NCBI GenBank assembly: GCA_012842565.1
Contig: DUSO01000186.1
Span: forward strand, 1 to 39,078
Reading direction: 5' to 3'
Length of the DNA: 39,078 nt
DNA from: Bacillota bacterium
GTDB taxonomy: Bacteria > Bacillota > SHA-98 > Ch115
Below the pieces are notes generated by a model that ran no database searches, was not told the origin of the DNA, and saw only the letters and a list, made by a program, of their open reading frames with translations. Positions 1 to 9,325 of this stretch are shown here, piece by piece; position 1 is the stretch's first letter; every line of letters starts with the position of its first letter. A program made the position numbers and the translations under genes.

Positions 1-2
1 CT

Positions 3-161
3 GAAGTTGAATCAGCCGTAATCCAGGAAGTATTGAGAGAGGTCAAGGGCCACAAGGCTGAAGCAGCCCGGCGGCTCGGCATCAGCAAGACGACGCTCTG
101 GAGAAGGTTAAAAAGCATGCCTGAGCTTCCCGAAGCAGCCACGTCTAGGGTCTCACCTTAA
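3..161 (+). CDS. C-terminal tail of a Fis-type HTH (sigma-54-dependent-like) transcriptional regulator, 5' truncated by window edge
   Basis: Frame 3 reads EVESAVIQEVLREVKGHKAEAARRLGISKTTLWRRLKSMPELPEAATSRVSP*; the KAEAARRLGISKTTLWRRLK motif is a typical Fis-family C-terminal HTH. Confidence 0.75.
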   Translation, partial: EVESAVIQEVLREVKGHKAEAARRLGISKTTLWRRLKSMPELPEAATSRVSP

Positions 162-262
162 AGTTATATTTCACCATGAACTACACAGCGTGTGACGAGC
201 ATGCGCCAGCATAGCGATAGGACCGGGGCATCCCACCGCGAGACGATGGGAGGAGGAGAACG

Positions 263-1340
263 ATGTTCAAGGCGATTATGATACATCCAGAGGATAACGT
301 GGCAACCGTGGTGAGTGATGTGGATGAGGCTACCGAGATAGAGGTCTATTCCGACGCGGGAAGCCGGCGCCTTGTAACGAGGCAAGCTATACCCTTCTGT
401 CATAAGGTAGCTATCAGACCCATTCCGAAGGGCGGGGATGTTATAAAGTACGGGAAAATCATAGGACGGGCGACAAGGCCTATTTATGAAGGTGAACTCG
501 TACACCTGCACAATGTTGTTGGAACGCGGGTTCAGGCCGGGGATACGAAATCATGTGCTGGTAATGTCTACGGTTTTGTGTGCGGGGCCCGTCCCCACAA
601 AGGTTGCCGAACAGGTACATGGCGTTGTCCCCCTGGTCCACCCCTGGTGCAACATAACGAAGGAAACCTTCCCCGTGCTTTCAGGGATTGGTAAGCACCC
701 CAACGTTGCTGCGGTTATTGTCATCGGCCTTGAATGCGAGGATCTCAACCATGAAGAACTAGCGGCCGAGATAGCGAAGTCCGGAAAGCCATGCGAGGCC
801 TTAAGTGTCAGGAGATCGGGCGGGACCTTGAAAACCGCCGCGGAGGCCGCCAGGATTGCTGAGGCTATGGTTCGGAGGGCTTCCAGGGCTAAAAGGGAGC
901 CTTTTGACATAGGTGAGAGGAGAAATCCCTGGGGGCCATCTCTAAGACAGGAAGCCACCCCATAAGCGGCGTCTTGAAGTATGCAGAACCGCCCTACAAC
1001 AGAGGCTTATACCTCATGGACAACGTCGGGACGCTTGCCGGTGACGTAGCGACCCTGGTAGGGCTTGCGGCCGCCGGTGCGCAGGTGCTACTCTTCACTA
1101 CCGGAAGGGGCTCCGTGGTGGGAACGCCGATTGCTCCAGTGGTCAAAGTGTGTGGGAACCCCGAAACCTGGAGCCTCATGGAAGACAACATGGATGTCAA
1201 TGCGGGGTTGGTCATCAGACGGGCGCTGTTGTGCAAAGTCTCTGCGATCTAAGGTCGCGCGCGACTGCAGCAGGGTTTCATCTTGAAATGCAATTTCTCT
1301 GTGAACTACTCATGGACCCTGCTCTGGTAGTCCCGAAGAC
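263..1340 (+). pseudogene. UxaA/altronate dehydratase-family gene, degraded (frameshifts plus internal deletion)
   Basis: N-terminal SAF-like part in frame 2 (MFKAIMIHPEDNVATVV...GELVHLHNVVGTRVQAGD), then large-domain start in another frame (RPGIRNHVLVMSTVLCAG...), then C-terminal part back in frame 2 (SHPISGVLKYAEPPYNRGLYLMDNVGTLAGDVATLVGLAAAGAQVLLFTTGRGSVVGTPIAPVVKVCGNPETW...DVNAG). The expected central segment is missing. Confidence 0.7.
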
Positions 1341-1500
1341 CATCTAATTATAGTGGGACTAGTGAGGCCGAGCCTCGTGATCGTCACGAGCACTACGTGG
1401 TACACATTTTGCGTCCAACCCGTTTCCAAGAAGTCGCCCATGGCGGCCCGCGGTCGCCACCATCGATGAAAACGCGCCGGGCATTTTTGGGGTAGTTGCC

Positions 1501-1560
1501 TACGGCGCCCAGGGACGGCACCACCGGAGGACGGAAATGGGGAGAGCCCATTTTCAGGAT
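1501..1560 (+). repeat. Copy 1 of a ~60-bp dispersed element upstream of tctC
   Basis: tacggcgcccagggacggcaccaccggaggacggaaatggggagagcccattttcaggat; about 47/60 identical to the reverse complement of 12699-12758 by hand alignment. Confidence 0.7.
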
Positions 1561-1722
1561 AGACTGTAAATCCAAACTATGTACGGGTGAATTACGTAGT
1601 CTGGAGACCATCTGGCCCTGGGGTCAAGAACGGGGGTGAGAGGCGCCAGGAGACTCTCTTTTCGGGGGCAGTCCCGACTTTCCTTTCAAAAAGGTTCAAG
1701 AAGTCGCGAGGAGGGTGAAAAG

Positions 1723-2700
1723 ATGCGTCGCGGGCGGATAATCACACTTTGTGTGGTAATTGCCATCATGATAATGCTATCCATGTCGGTACTCGGCCAC
1801 GCAGCCCTTCAAAAGCCAGCCAATTATCCCAAGAAGCCAATTCACTTCATCGTGACATTCTCAGCGGGGGGCGGTACCGACGTAGGCTTCCGCATTCTCT
1901 GCCAGTATGCGGAGAAGATAATAGGGGTCCCGATCGTAGTGGTCAATAAGCCGGGTGGAGGCGGCGAAGTCGGAATGGTGGAATTAGTACGTTCCAAACC
2001 CGACGGATATACTATCGGGAACTTTAACTCGGCTCATACAACTATACTCGCCCTGCGTGAAGCCAAATATTCTCTGGATGACGTCGAACCCATCTGTCTG
2101 GCCGTCTCGGACCCGAGGCTGTTTATCGTAAGAGCCGACGACGACAGATTCAAGACCATCGAAGATTTCCTGGAATATGGCAGGAAGCACCCTGGAAAGC
2201 TCACCGTCGGGACCTCCGGGGCAGGGACTACCGGGCACTTCCAGATACTTGCCGTCAACAAATTTGCAAATACCTCGCTACAGCCAGTTCACTACGGGGG
2301 CGCAGGCGAATCCAAGGCGGCCTTCCTCGGAAAACACATCGATGCCATCACCCAGACTGTGGGCGAGATTCTCACCACCTTTGAAAAGGGGCAAGCAAGA
2401 GTCCTGGCCGTGCTTGCCGACGAAAGGATACCCGAGTTTCCGGATGCGCCAACCCTGAAAGAAAAGGGTATAGACCTGGTCATGGCATCCAACAGGGGGA
2501 TCGCCGCTCCCAAGGGTACCCCAAAAGAGATCATCAATTATCTTGCAGAAGCATTCAAGGAAGCCATGCAGGACCCCAAGTATATCGCGGAAATGCAGAA
2601 ACTCGGCCTGCCTATCAAATACCTTGGCCCCGAAGAGTTTAGAAAGCTGAATCAGAAAGAGTACGAAGTATATAGTGCAATAGCCAAGGAACTGAAATAG
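1723..2700 (+). CDS. tctC: Tripartite tricarboxylate transporter substrate-binding protein (TctC/Bug family)
   Basis: Signal peptide followed by YPKKPIHFIVTFSAGGGTDVGFRIL...VNKPGGGGEVGMVELVRSKPDGYTIG; RBS gaggagggtg before ATG at 1723. Confidence 0.9.
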   Translation: MRRGRIITLCVVIAIMIMLSMSVLGHAALQKPANYPKKPIHFIVTFSAGGGTDVGFRILCQYAEKIIGVPIVVVNKPGGGGEVGMVELVRSKPDGYTIGNFNSAHTTILALREAKYSLDDVEPICLAVSDPRLFIVRADDDRFKTIEDFLEYGRKHPGKLTVGTSGAGTTGHFQILAVNKFANTSLQPVHYGGAGESKAAFLGKHIDAITQTVGEILTTFEKGQARVLAVLADERIPEFPDAPTLKEKGIDLVMASNRGIAAPKGTPKEIINYLAEAFKEAMQDPKYIAEMQKLGLPIKYLGPEEFRKLNQKEYEVYSAIAKELK

Positions 2701-2783
2701 CTAACGACGAGATCCTATGACCTTGTAAGCCTGGCCACGAGGGGGATTATTGTATCCCTCTCGCGGCCCGTGGAGGTGTCATC

Positions 2784-3263
2784 GTGATGGGCAGCTCCAA
2801 CATCGACATCATGAGCTCATTGAGCCTTCTCGCGTTTGCAGGTCTTTTGTATATACTTAGCGGTGATTTCCCTCACGCGGCCGCCGGTTACCCACATGCG
2901 CTCCTGGGCCTACTGGCAGGGCTCGCTATCATCCAGCTTGCCACAGCAATCGTCAGGCGAAAGCGCCAGGCCCTTTCTTCCAAGGCTCCCGCCAGCGGGG
3001 ATAACAGGGCCGCGGCTCCTAAGGGCCTCCCCGCGAGAGTGCTTCTCACGGGCGTTTCGATAATTGGATATGTGGCCTTGATCCCGGTACTGGGATACGC
3101 AGTGTCTACCCTTGTCTTCCTTCTTGGACTGATGTGGCTGCTTAACCCCAAGCACAGTGTCCTATGGGTTTATGCGGGCGTGGCCGTGGCGTCGACTGTT
3201 GTCCTCTATATCAGTTTTGGGCGTTTCCTAAGCGTGTGGCTCCCCAAGGGGATACTTTTTTAA
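2784..3263 (+). CDS. tctB: Tripartite tricarboxylate transporter TctB family small membrane protein
   Basis: Hydrophobic ~159 aa protein with four predicted TM segments between tctC and tctA. Confidence 0.8.
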   Translation: MMGSSNIDIMSSLSLLAFAGLLYILSGDFPHAAAGYPHALLGLLAGLAIIQLATAIVRRKRQALSSKAPASGDNRAAAPKGLPARVLLTGVSIIGYVALIPVLGYAVSTLVFLLGLMWLLNPKHSVLWVYAGVAVASTVVLYISFGRFLSVWLPKGILF

Positions 3264-3296
3264 GGAGCATTTCATCGACCAAGGGGGTTTGGTTAC

Positions 3297-4805
3297 ATGG
3301 CAGGCGCACTTACCTGGATACTTGCAGCTATGTCCTGGCAGAATCTCCTTGCGGGCTTCCTAGGAGTAGTGCTCGGCGTCATATTCGGGGCCTTGCCTGG
3401 ATTTACCGCAGCCATGGGCGTGGCTGTGCTCATGCCCTTCACCTTTGGGCTCAGCCCGACCACGGGACTCATGTTACTCGCAGGCATATTCTGCGGGGCG
3501 ATTTATGGAGGCTCCATCAGCGCAATACTGATCGGCACCCCCGGCACTCCGTCAGCAGCCGCGACAGTCATCGACGGATTCGAAATGGCACGTAAGGGCC
3601 AGGCGGCTGACGCCTTGCGCGAAGCCATTGTTGCATCCTACATCGGCGGCACGTTTAGCGCAATATGCCTGGCTTTCATCGCCCCTCCGCTTGCCCGGTT
3701 TGCCCTGAAATTTGGCCCTCCGGAATACCTGCTCCTCGCCATTTTCGGACTTACAATCATTGCTTCTATCGCGGCAAAGTCCCTGCTAAAGGGCATAATC
3801 GCCGGGGTGCTCGGACTGATCCTGGGAGCCGTCGGGATGGACCCACTCCTTGCATATCCGCGCTGGACTTTTGGCATACCTTCACTGGTATCGGGTGTAG
3901 GGCTCGTCCCGGCCCTCATCGGCCTCTTTTCAATTCCGCAGGTACTCTCAATGGTAGGTGACCCTGAAACCAGAATAAAAGAATACAGCGGCAAGGTCTC
4001 GGGGCGGCGCTGGCCCACCTTTAAGGAGCTAAAGGAATTCTCGCCGATCTACCTGAGGTCGTCACTCATAGGGCTATTTATAGGGGCTTTGCCGGGGGCG
4101 GGGGGAAGTATAGCTGCATTCCTGGGCTATAACGAGGCGAAGCGTTTTTCCAAGCACCCGGAGAAGTTCGGGACCGGCATAAGGGAAGGAGTCGCCGCTG
4201 CCGAAGCTGCTAACAACGCCGTCACCGGCGGTGCACTTATTACGATGCTCACGCTTGGAGTTCCAGGAGATTCAGTCACTGCAATCATGATGGGTGCGTT
4301 ACTGGTCCATGGGTTACGTCCCGGCAACGAGCTATTCACGGCGTCGGCCCACGTCATATACCCGTTCCTCGTCGGCCTGATTATAGTCAACCTCATGATG
4401 CTCCTTGTCGGAATCTACGCTGCCCCCTATGCGGCGAGGGTGACGAAGACACCTGTAAGCATGCTGGCGCCGATAATCGTGGCATTGTGCGTCATGGGGG
4501 CATATGCGGTAAACAACGATATTATGGACGTATGGGTGATGCTCTTCTTCGGGGTAGTGGGGTATCTCCTAAAGTGTGGGGGCTATATTACAATTCCCAT
4601 AGTACTTGGAGTGATATTAGGGCCGATACTTGAGTCGAATCTAACCCGGCTCCTCACCATCACCCAGGGCCAGAACATCCTTATGTATGTGCTGAGCCGG
4701 CCGATTTCTGTAGTGCTCCTATTAATGATCATAGCCTCCCTTGCATGGCCTGTAATACAGCTCAGATCAGTAACCGCAAGAAGAATAGCCGAAGTCGCTG
4801 ATTGA
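3297..4805 (+). CDS. tctA: Tripartite tricarboxylate transporter TctA large permease
   Basis: 502 aa; GALPGFTAAMGVAVLMPFTFGLSPTTGLMLLAGIFCGAIYGGSISAILIGTPGTPSAAATVIDG is the TctA signature. Confidence 0.95.
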   Translation: MAGALTWILAAMSWQNLLAGFLGVVLGVIFGALPGFTAAMGVAVLMPFTFGLSPTTGLMLLAGIFCGAIYGGSISAILIGTPGTPSAAATVIDGFEMARKGQAADALREAIVASYIGGTFSAICLAFIAPPLARFALKFGPPEYLLLAIFGLTIIASIAAKSLLKGIIAGVLGLILGAVGMDPLLAYPRWTFGIPSLVSGVGLVPALIGLFSIPQVLSMVGDPETRIKEYSGKVSGRRWPTFKELKEFSPIYLRSSLIGLFIGALPGAGGSIAAFLGYNEAKRFSKHPEKFGTGIREGVAAAEAANNAVTGGALITMLTLGVPGDSVTAIMMGALLVHGLRPGNELFTASAHVIYPFLVGLIIVNLMMLLVGIYAAPYAARVTKTPVSMLAPIIVALCVMGAYAVNNDIMDVWVMLFFGVVGYLLKCGGYITIPIVLGVILGPILESNLTRLLTITQGQNILMYVLSRPISVVLLLMIIASLAWPVIQLRSVTARRIAEVAD

Positions 4806-4834
4806 GAAAAACCCGCCCGGGTTTACCGGGCGGG
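4806..4834 (-). terminator. Rho-independent terminator for the minus-strand operon (possibly bidirectional, also serving tctA)
   Basis: Perfect 9-bp stem cccgcccgg(4812-4820)/ccgggcggg(4826-4834) with 5-nt loop; on the minus strand followed by a T-run (aaaaa on + at 4807-4811). Confidence 0.8.
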
Positions 4835-4858
4835 AATGTCTAGGGACCCTGGAGGGCG

Positions 4859-5920
4859 TCATGATTCCTTGCAGGGTCCCTTTATATTATACTTCCGGCC
4901 GATGTCTTCAAGATCGTGGAGAACCTCTTCGCTGAGCGGAATACCATTTTTCTCGCGAATCTTCTCCGCCTCCAGCTCGATCTCTCCCGGAAGATATATC
5001 TTTTCGATCCCGGGAGCCCTCCTGACGGCTTTGACCCGGCTGATCATCGAGTCCACCCGTCGTTTGAATTCGCTTACAGGCGCGAACGAGGAGATGTCTA
5101 TGGCGCAAAATGAGTGCCCTGTGCCTGACGGTCCCGACAAATCTACCAGGGGCTTAACGCTACCAAGCTCGACTGCACCGGTCAGCACCCCACATAATAT
5201 CTCCACCATCAATGCCCACCCGTAACCCTTCGGGCCCCCTATCGGGTAAAGGCTCCCAGCGAGCGCAGCGACCGGGTCATCGGTTGGGGTCCCATCGGGG
5301 CCTATGGCCCAATCCAGGGGTATCTTCTGGCCCTTCCTGGCGGCGAGCCTTATCTTGCCACGTGCCACCACCGTCGCCGCCATGTCAAGTACGAGAGGAT
5401 ATCCATTCCCCGATGGCACGGCTATAGCTACGGGGTTTGTCCCGAGGAGAGGGTCCAATCCTCCCCAGGGCGCCATGGCAGGGGAGGCATTACTCCAGGC
5501 GATCCCGATCATGTCATGGGAAAGCGCCATCATGGCATAGTAGGCTGTCATTCCAAAATGGTTGGAATTACGTGCTCCCACAAATCCTATTCCCGTCGCC
5601 TTTGCTTTCTCAATGGCCATACGCATCGCATGACTCCCAACGACCTGTCCCAGGCCATTTCCGCCATCTACGAGTGCCGTAGCGGGAGACTCCGATATCA
5701 CCTCGATCCTGGTCACGGGATTCATGACTCCTGACGCAAGCCTGTCAACATATGACTTGAGCCTGGAGACTCCGTGCGAATCAATGCCCCGAAGATTGGC
5801 CCTCACAAGACAATCAGCGGTAAGCGCAGCATCCGGACCCGGCACCCCGGCGGCAACGAGCACATCGCGACAGAAGTCAAGAAGTTCTCCGGCCATAACC
5901 ACGTATGCACTCATCGACAT
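4859..5920 (-). CDS. Ldh2/malate-L-lactate dehydrogenase family oxidoreductase
   Basis: 353 aa; RANLRGIDSHGVSRLKSYVDRL, ARNSNHFGMTAYYAMMAL, GTNPVAIAVPS, GGPKGYGWALMVEILCGVLTGA are typical of the MDH2/LDH2 family. Confidence 0.9.
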   Translation of the reverse strand: MSMSAYVVMAGELLDFCRDVLVAAGVPGPDAALTADCLVRANLRGIDSHGVSRLKSYVDRLASGVMNPVTRIEVISESPATALVDGGNGLGQVVGSHAMRMAIEKAKATGIGFVGARNSNHFGMTAYYAMMALSHDMIGIAWSNASPAMAPWGGLDPLLGTNPVAIAVPSGNGYPLVLDMAATVVARGKIRLAARKGQKIPLDWAIGPDGTPTDDPVAALAGSLYPIGGPKGYGWALMVEILCGVLTGAVELGSVKPLVDLSGPSGTGHSFCAIDISSFAPVSEFKRRVDSMISRVKAVRRAPGIEKIYLPGEIELEAEKIREKNGIPLSEEVLHDLEDIGRKYNIKGPCKES

Positions 5921-5949
5921 TACCCTCCGTTCATAGCGGTTCGTGGACC

Positions 5950-7356
5950 CTATGAGTTAATGCTCTCTGAAACAGCCTGGCATAAAAATGAGACATCCTC
6001 GACATCTTCGATATTCATGATGCGTTCGGCAATGGCGGTCAACCGCCCGCAACTGATACCGGCATTACGGCCAAGATCCATGAATTTTACCTTCACATCA
6101 TCCTCGCTCAGTGGTTTTTCCGGGTCCCCCTTCCTATAGTCCTCGCGTCGAGTCAATTCCCGACCGTCCTTCGTCACGATTCGGATGATGGATGTTCGTT
6201 TGGCGGGGAATTCCTCATCAAGGGCGGGGTCCCGGCGCACGCGGATGCGCTCCATCACATGACGGATGTCAGGGCTTTGTAAGACTGACGGTTCAAATAG
6301 CCTGGATGTTACCTCACCAAAGGCTAAAGCCACAGCAACGCAGTACCGGAGGCTGAATTTTGCCTCGTAAGGGGTCTTTGGATCGTCGTTACCTGCTACA
6401 TCTACAGCCGCTGAGTAGGTGGAGAGATCCACCTCTGCGATATCTTCAGGACCCAGATGCTCTTCCCTCGCGAGGTACAGTGCCGCGTCTATTGCGGAGT
6501 GGGTGTGACCGCATGACGGGTAAAACTTAAAGGTGACCTTCAGGATATTGTGCTCGTCCCCCAGGCCGCGAGTAAGGGCATCTTCGTCAATACTATTAGA
6601 TACAACTCTGCAAAAGCCCCTGAGCCCCATAAGTGGCTCCTGGGGCCCATTAAAACCCGAGGCAGCCAGGAAGGCGGCCAGGGCGCCGTTCAGGGCCGCT
6701 TTTCCCGAATGCAACGGCTTGCCGTCTGTCTGTTCGATGATAGTTTGCGCAAGGCCAGCAGCCTGGGTCGCTGCCAGGCCGAGGGCATGTATCGTCTGCG
6801 TCTCATTTAGCCTAAGGAGAATTGCTGCAGCAATGGCAGCGCCGAGAGTCCCTACGGTCCCGGTCGTATGCCAGAACCTATAATGAGAGGGGTTTATTGC
6901 CTGGGCAATTCTGGTGGAGACTTCGTAACCGCCCACGATAGCCACAATTAGCTCGCGACCGCTACTATGGATTTTTTCGGCTACCGCAAGGGCGGCAGCG
7001 ATTGTGGGGGCTCCTGGATGATAAATGCCCTCCCTGAATATGTCATCGGACTCGGCCAGATGGGCCATGCTCCCATTTACCAGACAAGCGTTCAGCCACG
7101 AAGTTCTATCACCAAAGGCGATGATGGTTGCGTCCGGATGCCCTCCCAGCGACGCGGCAAGTTCTCTCAGCCTCAATGCCACTGCTTCATTCCGGGCGGC
7201 AAACACAGCTCCCATCCAGTCGAGAAGGCAGCGTTTCGCGGTACATCTTACGTCTCCGGGAAGGTCTGCATACGTTAGCGTTGCCGTATACCTTGCTATT
7301 ACCGGTGAGATCACCTCTATCACCCCGCCTGACTCCCGAGGATACGTAAGCCACAT
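5950..7356 (-). CDS. MmgE/PrpD family protein (2-methylcitrate dehydratase-like)
   Basis: SPVIARYTATLTYADLPGDVRCTAKRCLLDWMGAVFA..., HTTGTVGTLGAAIAAAILLRL, KFYPSCGHTHSAIDAALYL. The ORF extends to 7479, but the conserved part begins shortly after M at 7356. Confidence 0.9.
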   Translation of the reverse strand: MWLTYPRESGGVIEVISPVIARYTATLTYADLPGDVRCTAKRCLLDWMGAVFAARNEAVALRLRELAASLGGHPDATIIAFGDRTSWLNACLVNGSMAHLAESDDIFREGIYHPGAPTIAAALAVAEKIHSSGRELIVAIVGGYEVSTRIAQAINPSHYRFWHTTGTVGTLGAAIAAAILLRLNETQTIHALGLAATQAAGLAQTIIEQTDGKPLHSGKAALNGALAAFLAASGFNGPQEPLMGLRGFCRVVSNSIDEDALTRGLGDEHNILKVTFKFYPSCGHTHSAIDAALYLAREEHLGPEDIAEVDLSTYSAAVDVAGNDDPKTPYEAKFSLRYCVAVALAFGEVTSRLFEPSVLQSPDIRHVMERIRVRRDPALDEEFPAKRTSIIRIVTKDGRELTRREDYRKGDPEKPLSEDDVKVKFMDLGRNAGISCGRLTAIAERIMNIEDVEDVSFLCQAVSESINS

Positions 7357-7389
7357 GGCCTGACTTCCAAGGATACGCAAACCACATGC
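7328..7389. repeat. Two-copy 31-bp tandem repeat at the 5' end of the prpD-like gene
   Basis: cctgactcccgaggatacgtaagccacatgg (7328-7358) and cctgacttccaaggatacgcaaaccacatgc (7359-7389). Confidence 0.85.
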
Positions 7390-7630
7390 CACCGGCCTCC
7401 AAAATCGCCGCTCTCCAATGTGAGAAACCAGCACCAATGACCTGACCGTGCGGTCATAGGTCCCACCGTGGCGGAACAACCTTTCAAAATGAAATACCTG
7501 AGGCCCAGGTTACAGTGTGAAACACGGTAAAGGGATGGGGTGCCCTGTCCCGGATATCTGAATACGCCGGCCTCTCACCACGCGCGGAAGGACCAGGCGG
7601 GGGACTGCCACAGGACTATTCTCGGCACAA

Positions 7631-7648
7631 CTGTTGCTACAGCAACAG
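7631..7648. promoter_or_regulatory. Perfect palindrome, candidate operator in the divergent prpD-like/rraA-like intergenic region
   Basis: ctgttgct-ac-agcaacag: 8-bp arms, 2-bp spacer, 17 bp upstream of the likely rraA-like start at 7666. Confidence 0.45.
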
Positions 7649-7665
7649 ACAAAGACTACGTTGAC

Positions 7666-8367
7666 ATGCGAGGGAAGCATATGACCGCAGATTTTCACGG
7701 AAAACCGGGCTTCGGCTATTACGAGGATATCCCCCGTCCCCCCAAGGCGATCCTGGAAAGGCTGGCCAGGTACTCGACGGCCAATCTCGCCGATGGTATG
7801 AATGGCTTCGGAGCAATGGACCACCAAATTAAGCCAGTCACCCCGCAGCGCAGGCTTGTCGGCCCAGCAATTACTGTCCGCGTAAGGCCGGGTGACAACC
7901 TGATGGTCCATAGGGCCATTGCCCTTTCGAAACCCGGAGATGTCATTGTCGTGAGCGCCGGCGGGCAGTGCCTGAATGCGGTCTGGGGAGAGCTTATGAC
8001 TGCCGCCGCTGCGAAGGCCGGGATCGCAGGGGTTGTGGTCGACGGGGCCGTTCGAGATGTCTCAAAAATCGCCGAGTACCACCTCCCCATCTTCGCAAGA
8101 GGCGTCATTCCTTGCTCATGCGACAAGGACGGCCCCGGCGAGATCAATGTCCCGGTGGCCTGTGGAGGTGTCGCAGTAAACCCCGGTGACATCGTAGTCG
8201 GGGATGACGACGGAGTCGTAGTGATAATCCCCGACCTGGCCGGGGCGATCATGGCAGCTGCCGACGCCAAGCTCCTCTATGAGGCCCAACGGATAAAGGA
8301 GATCAGAGAGGGCAGGATTTCTTCAGCCAAGATCGAAGAAACACTCCGAAACAAGGGGGTATCATGA
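7666..8367 (+). CDS. RraA-like protein / HMG-CHA aldolase family
   Basis: STANLADGMNGFGAMDHQIKPVTPQRRLVGPAITVRVRPGDNLMVHRAIALSKPGDVIVVSAGG...GVVVDGAVRDVSKIAEYHLPIFARG is characteristic. Confidence 0.9.
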   Translation: MRGKHMTADFHGKPGFGYYEDIPRPPKAILERLARYSTANLADGMNGFGAMDHQIKPVTPQRRLVGPAITVRVRPGDNLMVHRAIALSKPGDVIVVSAGGQCLNAVWGELMTAAAAKAGIAGVVVDGAVRDVSKIAEYHLPIFARGVIPCSCDKDGPGEINVPVACGGVAVNPGDIVVGDDDGVVVIIPDLAGAIMAAADAKLLYEAQRIKEIREGRISSAKIEETLRNKGVS

Positions 8368-8368
8368 A

Positions 8369-9325
8369 ATGTCGCTACGTCTGGGGTTCATTGGCTTTGG
8401 GGAGGCTGCGTTCCATATTGCCCAGGGTTTAAGGGAAGAAGGGTTCACTACAATCTCGGCCTATGATAAATTCTGGAATACAGAGCCTTATGCGACTCAG
8501 ATCTCACGGCGGGTACAGGAATCGGGCGTCGAGCTTCTCCATAACCTACCCGATCTCGTCAGGGCTTGTGACATGATTATCTCAGCCACCTCCGGCAGGG
8601 TGGCTGCCCAGGTAGCTCAAGAAGCGGCCCCGTTTCTAAGACCCGGTAAGATATTCGTAGATGTGAATGCGGCATCCCCAAAGACCATGGAGGACGTCTC
8701 ATCAATAGTCGAACCCACAGGCGCCAGGTTCGTCGACGTAGCCATGATGGGTCCCCTCCCTGTATACAAACATAGGGTGCCGATGCTCGCATGCGGCTCT
8801 GGAGCAGACGGTTTCCGGGAGCTCCTTTCACCTTACAAGATGAGAATACAGGTGGTCGGCCGGCACCCCGGCATGGCATCTGCCATTAAGTTATTCCGGA
8901 GCATATTCATGAAGGGCATCGCAGCCATCCTCATCGAGACCCTGGTGGCGAGCCGCCGCTTCCAGGTCGAATCTTTGATTATGGACAGTATCCGGGAGAC
9001 CATGGAGGAGACATCTTTTGCAAACCTGGTCAATAGGTTTGTCTGCGGCACCGCCATACATTCAGACAGAAGAGTCCACGAGATGGAGGACGTGATAGCG
9101 ACCCTTGATTCCCTCGGGATCGATTCCGGGATGTCCAGGGCGACAAAGGAGAAGCTGGCCTGGGTAAACGCCCTGAGATTGAAGGATACCTTCGGGGGCG
9201 AGACACCTTCGAGTTACCAAGAGGTTTTGGACGCCATCGACAGGGCATCGAGACCGTCAGAAAATCGGCGCCAAGAGGGCCGGATTGGAGCGCCCGGGAG
9301 GGTGGAACCGTGGGTAGGACCATAG
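8369..9325 (+). CDS. NAD(P)-binding 6-phosphogluconate/3-hydroxyacid dehydrogenase-like protein with DUF1932-type C-terminal domain
   Basis: MSLRLGFIGFGEAAFHIAQGLREEG Rossmann start; FVDVAMMGPLPVYKHRVPMLACG; C-terminal helical region. Confidence 0.85.
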   Translation: MSLRLGFIGFGEAAFHIAQGLREEGFTTISAYDKFWNTEPYATQISRRVQESGVELLHNLPDLVRACDMIISATSGRVAAQVAQEAAPFLRPGKIFVDVNAASPKTMEDVSSIVEPTGARFVDVAMMGPLPVYKHRVPMLACGSGADGFRELLSPYKMRIQVVGRHPGMASAIKLFRSIFMKGIAAILIETLVASRRFQVESLIMDSIRETMEETSFANLVNRFVCGTAIHSDRRVHEMEDVIATLDSLGIDSGMSRATKEKLAWVNALRLKDTFGGETPSSYQEVLDAIDRASRPSENRRQEGRIGAPGRVEPWVGP

